Counted from the stretch's first letter, positions 29,120-38,722 are shown. The stretch: 64,000 nt of DNA from Gemmobacter sp. 24YEA27 (GCF_030052995.1 NZ_JASJPW010000001.1:2222001-2286000); one strand, 5' to 3'. Translations and numbers: made by a program. The notes: a model not told the origin generated them from the letters alone.

Positions 29120-30297
29120 GATTGCGGCTGTGCGGCGGGCGCGGTGCTCCGTGCCCGGGCCGAAGCCAGCGTTTCGCGCAGATCGGTTTCCATCTTCTGC
29201 AGCTCGACCTCGGCAGCCGCGCGCCGCGCCTTGCCCTCATCCGCGATCTGCAGGCTTTCATTGATTGTGGCGATCAGGGTCTCATTCGCGTGTTTCACCG
29301 TTTCAATGTCGAAGACCCCGCGCTCCATTTCCTCGCGCACGGTGCGGTTGGCCTGCTGAAGGTTCTCCGCATTCGATTTCAGCAATTCGTTGGTCAGATC
29401 ATTGGCGTCGCGGATCGACTCGGCTGCCTCTTTCGACCGCTGGATCGTCACGGCCTGGGCGAGCTGCGTCTCCCACAGCGGTACGGTGTTGACCAGCGTC
29501 GAGTTGATCTTCGTCACCAGCGATTTGTCGTTTTCCTGCACCAGCCGGATCGAGGGCAGCGACTGCATGGTGACCTGTCGGGTCAGTTTCAGATCATGCA
29601 CCCGGCGTTCCAGATCGTCCCGCGCCGCACGCAGATCGCGCAGCTCCTGCGATTTGATCATCTTGTCATTCTCGGGCGCCGCCGCGACCTCGGCCTCTTT
29701 CGCGGGGATCGATGCGCTGTCGGTCTCTTTCAGCTTGGCCTCGCCTGCCGCGATGTAAAGCCCCAGCTCATCATAGAAATTCAGCGTTTTCGCATAAAGA
29801 AGATCCAGCGATTTGATGTCTTTAAGCAGCTTCGTCTCGTGGCCGAGCAATTCGCCCGTGACCTTGTCGATCTGGCTCTGGACATCCTCATATTTCGCGA
29901 CGAAATCCGCGAAAGGTGCGGCGCGACCCAGCAGACGCTCCCACCACGAGCTTTCGCGACGCAGGTCCAGCTCAGAGGTCGAGAAGCCGCGAATGGTGGT
30001 GACGATCTTGCGCAGGCTGTCTCCGGCCGGGCCGACATCCTTGTTCTTCACGTCCTGCAGCATTTCCTGAGAGATCACCTGCAATTCAGCCTGGGCCGAA
30101 GAGCCGAACGAGATGATCGACTGCGTATTGGTCAGATCCAGCTCTCCCATGCGCTTTTCAATCGCCGCAGCCTTGTCGGGCGAGGCGGCTTCCAGCGGCA
30201 CGATTTCGCCCGTCGGTTCCGGCAGGATGACAGCGGTGACCTTCTCAACCTCGGCCAGGGTGGCCTCGGCGGCGGCGCGGGTGGTGTTCTCGGTCAT
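29116..30297 (-). CDS. TelA/KlaA toxic-anion-resistance family protein
   Basis: A 393-residue TelA-type protein, mostly alpha-helical and coiled-coil. Family blocks: IISFGSSAQAELQVISQEML, the WWERLLGR motif, LYAKTLNFYDELGLYIAAGE, QSLPSIRLVQENDKSLVTKI and TIQRSKEAAESIRDANDLTN. TelA proteins are linked to tellurite, antibiotic and envelope stress, and commonly pair with XpaC, as here (15 bp apart). No membrane segment or signal peptide is seen, so it is cytoplasmic or peripheral. The biochemical activity is unknown. Confidence 0.92.
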   Translation of the reverse strand: MTENTTRAAAEATLAEVEKVTAVILPEPTGEIVPLEAASPDKAAAIEKRMGELDLTNTQSIISFGSSAQAELQVISQEMLQDVKNKDVGPAGDSLRKIVTTIRGFSTSELDLRRESSWWERLLGRAAPFADFVAKYEDVQSQIDKVTGELLGHETKLLKDIKSLDLLYAKTLNFYDELGLYIAAGEAKLKETDSASIPAKEAEVAAAPENDKMIKSQELRDLRAARDDLERRVHDLKLTRQVTMQSLPSIRLVQENDKSLVTKINSTLVNTVPLWETQLAQAVTIQRSKEAAESIRDANDLTNELLKSNAENLQQANRTVREEMERGVFDIETVKHANETLIATINESLQIADEGKARRAAAEVELQKMETDLRETLASARARSTAPAAQPQS

Positions 30298-30312
30298 GGC
30301 AAAATCTCACAC

Positions 30313-31227
30313 TTAGGAAGGGTTGGAGCCGGAGGGCGTCTCGAATTTCAGCCGGTCCCGCAGCACGGAAATCTCGATATCGAGATTGTCGCGGTCACTT
30401 CCAAGCAGGCGTTCCGAGCGGCTGGCAAAGGTGGTTTCCAGATCGGTCAGCAATTGTTCATAATCGGTGCGGGCCTGCGGGTCGGGGCGGATCGCCCAGA
30501 GATCGGCGAATTTCACCGTCGCGTCGCGGGCGCCTTCCAGGTAGACGGTCAGATAGCGGCGCGCGGCGGTCAGATCACCGGGATCTTCCTCGACCCTTTG
30601 CATCAGGCCTCTTGTCTGGGCGATGAAACGATCGACCCGGGCCTCGAGCTGGCGGTCGCGGGCGCGCAGGATCGCGTCTTTCATCTGCGCGAGCGTCTTC
30701 TCGGCCCCGGCCAGGGCACGGGCCACGCGGTCGGTCTGAAAACGGTCGACGCCCTCCATCCCCTTATCGGTCCAGGGATCAAAGCCGAAGGTGCCGATAT
30801 GCAGCGCCGCACCGGCGAGGCCGAAGAGGATCGGGTAAAGCGAGACGCCATGCCCGATCAGCCCGCCGGTGAACAATGCGGCCCCGGTGGCGAGGGCGCC
30901 GAAGAGGATACGCGGGATCGCAGGGCGGCGCGCGACCCGGCGGGCGTTAAACGCGGCGCGGGCGCGCATACCTTCACGGGTGAGCCTGGCACTCAGGATC
31001 AGGCCGCCGCCGGCGATCAGGCTTAAAAGCATCGCACCGGGTTCCTCGCCAAAGGCGGGGAAGAGGAAAACAAAGGCCGAGAGGAACAGGAACGTGGCGC
31101 GCCAGCCACCGGCCGGCTTTTCCGTCCCCGGGGCCGCACGCGGAATTGGCGGTTGTGGGTCGGAGCCCGATCCCGACGGTCGGGCCCCGTCAGGGCTGAA
31201 CTTCCCGCCAAAGCGCTGAGCGGCCAT
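30313..31227 (-). CDS. XpaC family membrane protein
   Basis: A 304-residue protein of the 5-bromo-4-chloroindolyl phosphate hydrolysis (XpaC) family. It begins MAAQRFGGKFSPDGARP. Three or four hydrophobic segments (FLFLSAFVFLFPAFG, LLSLIAGGGLILSA, LFGALATGAALFTGG, SLYPILFGLAGAALH) are followed by a helical cytoplasmic domain rich in Arg and Asp (MKDAILRARDRQLEARVDRF). ATG 31227 overlaps the stop of an upstream micro-ORF as TGATG, which supports this start over an upstream one. It is 15 bp before telA. Confidence 0.88.
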   Translation of the reverse strand: MAAQRFGGKFSPDGARPSGSGSDPQPPIPRAAPGTEKPAGGWRATFLFLSAFVFLFPAFGEEPGAMLLSLIAGGGLILSARLTREGMRARAAFNARRVARRPAIPRILFGALATGAALFTGGLIGHGVSLYPILFGLAGAALHIGTFGFDPWTDKGMEGVDRFQTDRVARALAGAEKTLAQMKDAILRARDRQLEARVDRFIAQTRGLMQRVEEDPGDLTAARRYLTVYLEGARDATVKFADLWAIRPDPQARTDYEQLLTDLETTFASRSERLLGSDRDNLDIEISVLRDRLKFETPSGSNPS

Positions 31228-31310
31228 CACATTCCTCCCGAACCGGCGACATAGAAAACAAGGGCGATCAGAATCGCCAGCGAGAGGTTGCGCAGGCCGG
31301 ATTCGGACAT
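31227..31310 (-). CDS. 27-residue membrane micropeptide coupled to xpaC
   Basis: ATG 31310 opens MSESGLRNLSLAILIALVF followed by YVAGSGGM and a stop. The peptide is one hydrophobic helix with a polar N-terminus, and its TGA overlaps the xpaC ATG (TGATG). The overlap and helix suggest a real leader gene, and it would explain translation of xpaC. The Shine-Dalgarno is weak (GGAACC). It could instead be a chance frame. It is too short for routine annotation. Confidence 0.5.
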   Translation of the reverse strand: MSESGLRNLSLAILIALVFYVAGSGGM

Positions 31311-31756
31311 TCTGGGTTCCGGAAAAAACGGTCGGTTGCCGCAATCCTAGCGAATGGATCTGCCGCTTGCCAGTCTGAGACAGGGCCTATGCGCGGGAAT
31401 CTTCCGCCCGAATTCCCGGTTGTGTCTGGCCCGCGCCCTTCTGTGCGTGGTGAAGCGGATCCCTGATGCCGCGATGCGGCATGGAGGGCAGGGCATTCCG
31501 GCATCCCGGGCCGGGGTATCAGGACGCCCCATCAGCGCAATCCCTTGATGTCTTGCGCTTATTGGGCCGGTCACGCATCACCGCGCCACATGCCCAGGCC
31601 TGCACGCAACTGTTATGCCAGGCCGCAATGAGCTTGCCCTGCCAGAGGGCAGGTAAGCCGCGCCTCGGCAGTGCCCCCCCCGCGAGGCGCGGGGTGCGGC
31701 GAGGCTCAGAGCAGGGGGAACCTGCGCGCGCGAAAGACGCGCGCGTCCTTTGGATC
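31311..31756. other. gap between the XpaC cluster and the pseudouridine synthase gene
   Basis: About 445 bp upstream of the micro-ORF and downstream of the RluB-type gene. No convincing gene is seen. The right end has an eight-C run and the GC-rich repeat GCGAGGCGCGGGGTGCGGCG, which could form a weak hairpin at the end of the minus-strand rluB-type transcript. The promoter of the XpaC cluster must lie in the left part. Confidence 0.5.
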
Positions 31757-33184
31757 CTATCCCTTGCGACCCGGGCCGCCCCGGCCGGAAGGACCGCCGG
31801 GCCTGGTGGGACCGCCGGTTTTGGCGGGACCGCGCGAGGTGCGCGCGCCGGTGGTCGCCGGCGCATTGCGGGTGCTGACGAGTTTCGGGGCACGGGGTTT
31901 GCGCAGTGCTGCCCGTTCAGAGACCGGGTCGGCACTGGCGGATGCGCTCCAGCGCCTGGCCGCGCCCGGAGCCCGGTCGGGGCGCGCGGCGTCGCCCGTG
32001 CCGCGTGCTGCTGGTTTCGGCTGATAGCTGATGCCGCCAGAGCCCTCGCTGTCTTTGCGCCCGGCAGCTTCCGCCCGGTGGGTAAAATATTCGCGTGCGG
32101 TGAGGCCAGATTTCCGCTTGGCGGTGGCCGGTTTTGCGGCCGCCTCGGTGGATGCAGCGCCGGTTGCGCGCGACGCAGCTGAGGCCGTGCGCGGGCCCCT
32201 GTCCGTGGCCGCAAAGGCCGGTCTGGTCGCATTGGCCGGTCTGTCAGAACTGGCAGCTCGGGTCGCACTGGCGGATCTGACGGGACGCGCAACGGCGGAG
32301 GCGCGTTCGGCCCCGGCGCGGTCGGTTTTGCCCGCTGCTGGTCTTGCCGGTACTGGTTTTCCGGCCCGCACCCGCGTCATCGCAGGGCGCTTGCGTGGGG
32401 CTTCTGCTGCCGCCTCGTCCGCCGCGATCTCGCCCAGCTGGTCGCGCAGCACGCGGGCCTTGACCTCTTCGACCTGGCCCGGTTCCAGACTTCCCAGCCG
32501 GAAGGGGCCGTAAGAGACCCGGATCAGCCGGTTCACGTAAAGGTCGATGGCATTCATCGCGCGACGGATCTCGCGGTTTTTGCCCTCGCGCAGGCCCACG
32601 GTCAGCCAGGCATTGGCACCCTGCTGACGGTCGATAGTGACCTGCATCGGCTTGAACCGCTCGCCCTCGATGGTGATTCCATCGCGCAGGATCTGCAGTT
32701 TCAGGTCATCGGCCTGACCATTTACGCGCACCCGGTATTTCCGCAGCCAGCCGGTCGAGGGCAGTTCCAGCCGCCGTTTCAGCCCGCCATCATTCGTCAG
32801 CAGCAAAAGCCCCTCGGAATTGAGGTCGAGCCGCCCGACCGACATCACCCGCGGCATATCTTCAGGAAGGTGATCGAAAACGGTGTCGCGGCCCTTTTCA
32901 TCGGAGGCGCTGGTCACAAGCCCTTCGGGTTTATAATAAAGCCAGAGCCGCGCCTCTTCCTCTTCGGGCAGCAGCCTGCCTGAAATGGTGATGCGCTCGG
33001 TTCCGGTCACGTTCAGCGCCGGGCTGCTGATGATCTTTCCATTAACGGTGACTTCGCCTGCCTCGATGAGCCGCTCGGCCTCGCGCCGCGAGGCGACGCC
33101 CCGGCGCGACAGCAACTTGGCAATGCGCTCGCCTTCGGGCGTCCCATTCGGTTCCCGGGCGGGAGGACTTGTGTTTTCCGGCAT
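31757..33184 (-). CDS. RluB/RsuA-family 23S rRNA pseudouridine synthase with long basic tail
   Basis: A 475-residue protein. An S4 RNA-binding domain (ERIAKLLSRRGVASRREAER) is followed by the RsuA-type catalytic domain: LWLYYKPEGLVTSASDEKGR, the catalytic motif VGRLDLNSEGLLLLTNDG (Asp), and GLREGKNREIRRAMNAI. From about residue 260 to the end it is an Arg/Ala/Pro/Thr-rich low-complexity tail ending GRGGPGRKG, which suggests RNA binding. Family members act on 23S U2605; that site is inferred. It is divergent from tadA, a common arrangement. Confidence 0.9.
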   Translation of the reverse strand: MPENTSPPAREPNGTPEGERIAKLLSRRGVASRREAERLIEAGEVTVNGKIISSPALNVTGTERITISGRLLPEEEEARLWLYYKPEGLVTSASDEKGRDTVFDHLPEDMPRVMSVGRLDLNSEGLLLLTNDGGLKRRLELPSTGWLRKYRVRVNGQADDLKLQILRDGITIEGERFKPMQVTIDRQQGANAWLTVGLREGKNREIRRAMNAIDLYVNRLIRVSYGPFRLGSLEPGQVEEVKARVLRDQLGEIAADEAAAEAPRKRPAMTRVRAGKPVPARPAAGKTDRAGAERASAVARPVRSASATRAASSDRPANATRPAFAATDRGPRTASAASRATGAASTEAAAKPATAKRKSGLTAREYFTHRAEAAGRKDSEGSGGISYQPKPAARGTGDAARPDRAPGAARRWSASASADPVSERAALRKPRAPKLVSTRNAPATTGARTSRGPAKTGGPTRPGGPSGRGGPGRKG

Positions 33185-33271
33185 GGGAGGCGACCTTTTG
33201 AGGGAGAGCAGAAGCCGGGGCTGGCGCCCCAGGATTTTTGACTCGTGGCCCCCAAGGATATTTCAGGACAG

Positions 33272-33751
33272 ATGAAAGAACAATGCGGTGTGGTCTTTCG
33301 ATCCCATATGGGCCTCGCGCTGGAAGAGGCGCGGGCGGCGGCCTTGCGCGGCGAGGTGCCGGTGGGGGCGGTACTGGTCTCGGGCGCGGGCGAGGTTGTG
33401 GCCCGGGCCGGGAACCGGACGCGCGAGCTGAAAGACCCGACTGCACATGCCGAGATGCTGGTGATCCGCGAGGCGTGCCGGCGCCTTGGGCAGGAGCGGC
33501 TGGAAGGCTGTCTTCTCTATGTGACGCTGGAGCCCTGTCCGATGTGCGCAGCCGCGATTTCGGCGGCGCGGATCGCGCGGCTGGTTTACGGCGCGGCGGA
33601 TCCCAAATCCGGCGGCGTGACGGTGGGCGCGCGTGTCTTCAGTCATGCGCAATGCCATCACGTGCCCGAAGTTCTGGATGGAATCGGCGAGGTCGAGGCC
33701 GGGCGGCTGCTGCGCGATTTCTTTACCGCCCGGCGCGAAAGCCAGGGCTGA
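33272..33751 (+). CDS. tadA: tRNA-specific adenosine deaminase
   Basis: A protein of about 159 residues converting wobble A34 to inosine in tRNA-Arg(ACG). The zinc/catalytic motifs are HAEM (in DPTAHAEMLVI) and EPCPMCAAAIS; C-terminal DPKSGGVTVGARVF is typical. The start is uncertain: ATG 33272 (AGGA three bases upstream), GTG 33290 and ATG 33308 are all in frame. The first lies inside the intergenic GTATTT-type motif, so 33290 is credible. Confidence 0.93.
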   Translation: MKEQCGVVFRSHMGLALEEARAAALRGEVPVGAVLVSGAGEVVARAGNRTRELKDPTAHAEMLVIREACRRLGQERLEGCLLYVTLEPCPMCAAAISAARIARLVYGAADPKSGGVTVGARVFSHAQCHHVPEVLDGIGEVEAGRLLRDFFTARRESQG

Positions 33752-33990
33752 ACTCTGGGCAAATTTAAAGCTGGAATTTGTGGGGCAGCGCGGGGCAGGG
33801 CGCTGGCAGCCGTGACGATACCCGCCGCAAATGCCAGACGCACCACTTTGCGCAGCACGTCACGCCCGGTCAGAGGGGCCGGGACAACGCCTTGCGGCCG
33901 CCGCGATGATCGTGGCCGCAGGGCTGAGTTGTCGCAGAGCATCGCCCCTGATGGCGGCTCTGCATGGCGGTCTTTCTTCCGCCAGTCGGG

Positions 33991-34686
33991 TCAGAACGAA
34001 ATCGGCTCCAGCACCACGGGCTCAATCACTTCGACGCCGGGCGGCAGGCCGGCGCGCAACGGATCTGCATTCTGCGCCAGCAGCGGGAAGGTCTTGTAAT
34101 GGCAGGGAATCACACAGCGGAAGTTGAAATATTTCCGCGCAGCCCAGGCCGCGCGCGCCATATCCATCGTGTAATGCCCGCCGCAGGAGAGAATGCCGAT
34201 CTCGGGCTGATGCAGCTCGCCCATCCAGGCCATATCGGCCATGATATCGGTGTCGCCCGACACATAGATGGTGCGGCCTTCGCCTTTGATCATGAAGCCC
34301 GCCGCAGATCCGGCCGGCAAAAGCGCGCCGCCGCCGAAATCGACCGAGGCCGAATGGGTGGCATTCACCATCGTCACTTTCGCGCCGCCGCAGTCGATGG
34401 TGCCGCCCTTGCCAAAGCCGATGGTCGAGGCACCCTGGCCGTTCAGCCAGACCGAGACCTCATGGATACAGGCCACGGGAATCTGCAATTCCTTCGACAG
34501 GCTGGCGGCATCGGCGGCATGATCGCCATGGGCATGGGTCAAAAGAATATGCGTGGCACCCGCCACCGCATCGGCACGCGCCTCAGCCGGAAAGACCGGG
34601 TTGCCGGTCAGCCAGGGATCCACCAGCAGAACCGCCTGTTCGATCTCGATACGGAAACCCGAATGTCCGAGCCAGGTGATTTTCAC
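33991..34686 (-). CDS. UPF0173-family metallo-beta-lactamase-fold hydrolase
   Basis: A 231-residue metal-dependent hydrolase. It begins MKITWLGHSGFRIEI, has LVDPWLTGNP, the metal-binding motif HILLTHAHGDHAADA (HxHxDH), GGTIDCGG, YVSGDTDIMADMAW, ILSCGGHYTMDM and a C-terminal HYKTFPLLAQ. The substrate is unknown; the fold and motifs place it in the YtkL/UPF0173 group. The 239 bp between tadA and this gene has no convincing gene, though a short signal-like frame is present on the minus strand. Confidence 0.9.
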   Translation of the reverse strand: MKITWLGHSGFRIEIEQAVLLVDPWLTGNPVFPAEARADAVAGATHILLTHAHGDHAADAASLSKELQIPVACIHEVSVWLNGQGASTIGFGKGGTIDCGGAKVTMVNATHSASVDFGGGALLPAGSAAGFMIKGEGRTIYVSGDTDIMADMAWMGELHQPEIGILSCGGHYTMDMARAAWAARKYFNFRCVIPCHYKTFPLLAQNADPLRAGLPPGVEVIEPVVLEPISF

Positions 34687-34949
34687 AGCAGCACCTCCTG
34701 TTATGATTGTGCGGAAGAGACTTTACCCGCCCATTGTGACAGGTTTCCAGTCTTTTTCGAACCGGGCGGTTCGAAATGACGAGGCTGCCGTCATTTCCCC
34801 TGACAAATATAGTCCCGCCGGAGGCGCAGGCCCGCCAGGGAGACAGGATGCTGCCTTTGCCTTGCCCGGCCTTTGTCCAACCCAGCCTGTGCCTTGCGCA
34901 GCCGCCAAGCGCTCGCTAAACGGGGCCGGAGCTTAAAAGGGTCTGATCC

Positions 34950-35237
34950 ATGTCCATCGACATTGATACCGCACGGAAAGTGGCGAAACTTGCCCGCATC
35001 CGGGTTGAGGAAGCAGCGCTTCCCGATCTTGCACGCGATCTCTCCGGCATTCTCACTTTCATGGAACAGCTGAACGAGGTCGATGTGACCGGCATCGAGC
35101 CGATGGTCTCGGTCACGCCGATGCGGCTGCGCCGGCGCGAGGATGTCGTGACCGATGGCAATATCCAGGCCCAGGTTCTGAAAAATGCCCCCGAAGCCCG
35201 TGAAGGCTTCTTTGCCGTGCCGAAGGTGGTGGAATGA
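34950..35237 (+). CDS. gatC: Asp-tRNA(Asn)/Glu-tRNA(Gln) amidotransferase subunit C
   Basis: A 95-residue GatC. It begins [19 protein letters not shown] and has the conserved [19 protein letters not shown], followed by a typical basic middle ([13 protein letters not shown]) and C-terminal FFAVPKVVE. It wraps GatA and links it to GatB. The gatC stop overlaps gatA as ATGA. Confidence 0.97.
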   Translation: MSIDIDTARKVAKLARIRVEEAALPDLARDLSGILTFMEQLNEVDVTGIEPMVSVTPMRLRRREDVVTDGNIQAQVLKNAPEAREGFFAVPKVVE

Positions 35238-36724
35238 GCATGACCTCCGAGTCGAACAGCTGGACGATCGAAAAGGCGCGCGATGCGCTGCGGAACGGCG
35301 AGATTTCCGCCGTCGATCTGACCATGGCCTGCCTGACCGCGATTGACGCGGGCGATGCGCTTGGCGCTTTCGTGCATAAAACCCCCGAGATCGCGCTGGA
35401 ACAGGCGCGGGCGGCGGATGCGCGGCTCAAGGCCGGGGACGCGCCGTCTTTGTGCGGCATCCCGCTGGGGATCAAGGATCTTTTCTGCACCAAAGGCGTG
35501 AATTCTCAGGCCGCTTCGGGGATCCTCGAAGGGTTTAAGCCGGAATACGAATCGACCGTCACCACGAAGCTTTTTGCTGACGGCGCGGTGATGCTTGGCA
35601 AGCTGAACATGGACGAATTCGCCATGGGCTCGTCGAATGAGACCTCGGTTTACGGCCCCGCCGTGAACCCCTGGAAGATCGATGACCGCAAACTGACGCC
35701 GGGCGGATCTTCGGGCGGTTCGGCCTCGGCTGTCGCGGCGGATCTCTGTCTGGCGGCGACCGGCACCGATACCGGCGGCTCGATCCGCCAGCCGGCGGCT
35801 TTTACCGGTATTGTGGGCATCAAGCCGACCTATGGCCGCGTCTCTCGCTGGGGGGTGATCGCTTTCGCGTCCAGCCTTGACCAGGCCGGACCTATGACGA
35901 AATCGGTGCGGGACGCGGCGATCTTTCTGCAATCCATGTCGGGCTATGACCCGAAGGATTCGACCAGTTCCGAGATTGCTGTCCCCGATTTCGAGGCCGC
36001 CCTGACCGGCGATATTCGCGGCAAAGTCATCGGTATCCCGAAGGAATACCGTCTCGACGGCATCCCGGCCGAGATCGACGCGCTGTGGGAGCAGGGCATT
36101 GCCATGCTCAGAGATGCCGGTGCCGAAGTGCGCGAGGTCACTCTGCCACATGCGAAATATGCGCTGCCGGCCTATTACGTGATCGCGCCCGCCGAGGCCT
36201 CGTCGAACCTCGCCCGCTATGACGGGGTGCGGTACGGGCATCGCGCCAAACTGCGCCCGGGTGATGGTATCACCGAGATGTATGAAAAGACCCGCGCCGA
36301 AGGCTTCGGGTCTGAGGTGCAGCGCCGCATCATGATCGGCACCTATGTGCTGTCGGCGGGCTTTTATGACGCCTATTACAACCGCGCCCGCCGCGTCCGC
36401 GCGCTGATCAAACAGGATTTCGAGACCGTCTTCGCGGATGGCGTCGATGCAATCCTGACGCCCGCGACACCCTCTTCGGCCTTTGGTCTGGGCGAGATGG
36501 CCTCGGCCGATCCGGTCGAGATGTATCTCAACGATGTCTTCACCGTGACGGTGAACCTTGCCGGCCTGCCGGGGATCTCGGTTCCGGTCGGGCTGGATGC
36601 CAAAGGTCTGCCGCTTGGGCTGCAACTGATCGGGCGTCCCTGGGATGAGGCCGGGCTTCTCAATCACGCCTATGTGCTGGAACGTGCAGCAGGATTTGTA
36701 GCCAAGCCGCAAAAATGGTGGTAA
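35234..36724 (+). CDS. gatA: Asp-tRNA(Asn)/Glu-tRNA(Gln) amidotransferase subunit A
   Basis: A 496-residue amidase-signature protein. The catalytic Lys is in LGIKDLFC, the cis-Ser in [13 protein letters not shown] and the nucleophilic Ser in [13 protein letters not shown]. GatA releases ammonia from glutamine for GatB, so this organism uses the indirect route for Gln-tRNA and/or Asn-tRNA. gatB is not in the window. Length and motifs are standard. Confidence 0.97.
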   Translation: MSMTSESNSWTIEKARDALRNGEISAVDLTMACLTAIDAGDALGAFVHKTPEIALEQARAADARLKAGDAPSLCGIPLGIKDLFCTKGVNSQAASGILEGFKPEYESTVTTKLFADGAVMLGKLNMDEFAMGSSNETSVYGPAVNPWKIDDRKLTPGGSSGGSASAVAADLCLAATGTDTGGSIRQPAAFTGIVGIKPTYGRVSRWGVIAFASSLDQAGPMTKSVRDAAIFLQSMSGYDPKDSTSSEIAVPDFEAALTGDIRGKVIGIPKEYRLDGIPAEIDALWEQGIAMLRDAGAEVREVTLPHAKYALPAYYVIAPAEASSNLARYDGVRYGHRAKLRPGDGITEMYEKTRAEGFGSEVQRRIMIGTYVLSAGFYDAYYNRARRVRALIKQDFETVFADGVDAILTPATPSSAFGLGEMASADPVEMYLNDVFTVTVNLAGLPGISVPVGLDAKGLPLGLQLIGRPWDEAGLLNHAYVLERAAGFVAKPQKWW

Positions 36725-36814
36725 TTGCCGCCGGATATGCGCCCGCGCCGTCCGGTTTTTCGGTCGGATAACACATCTGTGGCGTGACTTTTTGCCGTTT
36801 TACATGAGGACGCC

Positions 36815-37588
36815 ATGACCACCCGCCGGCAGATCATTTCGGGGTTTTCAGGTAAAAGCGCTGCCGTTCTGGGCGTTCTGGTGCTGGCGGCCTGCACGCC
36901 TTCGGTTCCCGATTCCGGCAGTGGCGTCGGCTTTCAGGATTACAACTCCTATATCCGCAGCTCCAATAGCGGCACGGGGCAAACTGCGGCGCCTGCTGCG
37001 GCGGCTCCGGCCAGAACCGGTTTCGATCCGACCGCGGCGGCAGCGGCGATTGACCGCGCTGATGGCAGCACCCCGACCGCGCCGGTCAGCGCAATCATTC
37101 CGAATACGAATTACGTGGCTCCCGCCAGCACAGGTGCCGTGCGCCCGCGGGGCAATGCGCCGGCCGGGATCAAAGAGGAATCGGGCGAGCTGGTCCATTC
37201 CAATCCGACCATCTCGGACGAGAATGACTTCACCGCCGTGGCCGCCCGCGAATCCATCGCGTCGGATGCCGAGCGGATCGCCCGAAACCGCGCCGAATAT
37301 GTCGTGGTTCAGCCCGGCGCGCTGCCGGTGCGCCCTGGCGAAAGCGGGCCGAATATCGTTGAATTCGCGCTTGCGACCACCCATGCGCCGGGTGTGCAGA
37401 TGTATAGTCGCGGTCGCAGCTCGAAAGATCCGATGATTGCCTGTGCGAAATACCCGTCGCCGGATCTGGCGCAGCAGGATTTCCTGGCCCGCGGCGGCCC
37501 GGACAAGGATCGGCTGGGCCTTGATCCCGATGGCGACGGCTTTGCCTGTGGCTGGGATCCGCGCCCGTTCCGCACCGCATTGCAGTGA
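36815..37588 (+). CDS. lipoprotein with C-terminal excalibur-like motif
   Basis: A 257-residue lipoprotein: signal MTTRRQIISGFSGK... ends LVLAAC with Cys27 lipidated. A long Ala/Thr/Pro-rich spacer with repeated low-complexity tracts (residues about 45-120) leads to a conserved part, QPGALPVRPGESGPNIVEFA and PGVQMYSRG. The end LGLDPDGDGFACGWDPRPF has DxDxDGxxC, the excalibur-type calcium-binding motif. Homologues are widespread and uncharacterised in Rhodobacterales. It overlaps the amidase start as GTGA, suggesting joint envelope function. Confidence 0.8.
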   Translation: MTTRRQIISGFSGKSAAVLGVLVLAACTPSVPDSGSGVGFQDYNSYIRSSNSGTGQTAAPAAAAPARTGFDPTAAAAAIDRADGSTPTAPVSAIIPNTNYVAPASTGAVRPRGNAPAGIKEESGELVHSNPTISDENDFTAVAARESIASDAERIARNRAEYVVVQPGALPVRPGESGPNIVEFALATTHAPGVQMYSRGRSSKDPMIACAKYPSPDLAQQDFLARGGPDKDRLGLDPDGDGFACGWDPRPFRTALQ

Positions 37589-38258
37589 CCGCCTTCCCCT
37601 CGCCGAATTTCGGCGCGCGGCGGGGGAGGTGCTGCCTTCGCTGATCATCCTGCATTACACCGCGATGGAGAGCGCTCAGGCTGCCCGCGCGCGGCTTTGT
37701 GACCCGGATTACGAGGTCTCGGCCCATTGGCTGATCGGTGAGGATGGCCGCAGCGAGGCCCTGGTCTCCGAGGCAGAGCGGGCCTGGCATGCCGGGCGCA
37801 GCTCCTGGCGCGGCATTGACGATGTGAACAGCCATTCCATCGGTATCGAGCTCGCCAATCGTGGCACGCATCCTTTCCCCGAGCCGCAGATGGCGGCGCT
37901 GGAGGATCTTTTGCGCGGGATCATGGCGCGCTGGAACATTACCCCGGCGGGAGTACTGGCCCATTCCGACATCGCGCCGGATCGCAAAATCGACCCCGGC
38001 CCCCATTTCGACTGGCAGCGCCTTGCGCGTCAGGGTCTCGCGCTGCGGCCTCAGGCAGGGGCAGGGGCAGGGGCTGATTGCGACACTGATTTCAGCCAAC
38101 TGCTGGCTGCGATCGGCTATGATCCGGCACAGGAGCCGGAGCTGCTTTTGCGCGCCTTCCGCCTGCGGTTCCGCCCCTGGGGATACGGGCCGGTTGAGGC
38201 GCAGGATATCCGCCTTGCACAAGGGGTTCTGGCCGCGATTTCCGCCGATGGCGCTTGA
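37585..38258 (+). CDS. N-acetylmuramoyl-L-alanine amidase (AmpD-like), frameshifted, GTG start
   Basis: The conserved frame reads SLIILHYTAMESAQAAR, VSAHWLIGEDG, WHAGRSSWRGIDDVNSHSIG, IELANRG and HSDIAPDRKIDPGPHFDW, giving the zinc His residues of amidase_2 and a C-terminal peptidoglycan-binding segment. The GTG at 37585 opens VTAFPSPNFGARR in another frame. One G added to the G5 run 37622-37626 joins it as RRGEVLPSLIILHYTAM, matching the family start. The gene product cleaves muropeptide amide bonds. Loss of one G, real or artefactual, breaks it. Confidence 0.87.
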
Positions 38259-38290
38259 CGACAACCGGGCAGGGGCCTAAGCCCCGCTTC

Positions 38291-38710
38291 GCACGGATGG
38301 CCGGATGACCGCGGGGGGCGCGCAAGCGTCGTGCCGAGGAAAGTCCGGACTCCATGAAGCAAGGGCGCCGGGTAACTCCCGGCCGGGGTAACCCGAGGGA
38401 AAGCGCAACAGAGAAGAGACAGCCGCGCCGCCGGCCTCGGTCGGAGACCGGTGCGGTGATGGTGAAACGGTGGGGTAAGAGCCCACCGCGGTCCTGGCAA
38501 CAGGAATGGCATGGCAAGCCCCGCCCGGAGCAATGCCGAATAGGGGCCTCGCGCGGGCAGGTCGGGTCCGCCCGATACCGCCGCAGGGATGCTTCAGCCC
38601 GAGAGGCCCGGGTTGGCAGCTGGATCCCGTCCGTAAGGGCGGGGGCAGAGGAATGGTCATCCAGGGCAGGCAACTGCCTGGACAGAATCCGGCTTACAGG
38701 CCATCCGTGC
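38291..38710 (+). ncRNA. rnpB: RNase P RNA
   Basis: P1 is formed by GCACGGATGGCC at the 5' end and GGCCATCCGTGC at the 3' end. The conserved core GAGGAAAGTCCGGACTCCAT and the final ACAGAATCCGGCTTACAGG are present, together with a GGTAAGAGCCCACCGCGG-type P10/P11 segment. The RNA processes tRNA 5' ends. It starts about 32 bp after the amidase gene and is followed by IS-related DNA. Confidence 0.95.
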
Positions 38711-38722
38711 AAACTTACCTCT

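Noticed and set aside
29122..31026. Long plus-strand open frame (634 codons) opposite telA/xpaC, and similar ones at 23843-25384 and 25385-26758
   Set aside because: They are antisense to genes with clear domains (TelA/XpaC, purC, zinc-ribbon/SPFH). Their products are His/Arg/Gly/Gln-rich without any family match, as expected for shadows in high-GC DNA.
33658..33942. Small minus-strand frame with a signal-like start (VLRKVVRLAFAAGIVTAASA)
   Set aside because: It overlaps the tadA 3' end on the other strand, has no clear Shine-Dalgarno and no end homology. It remains possible but unsupported.
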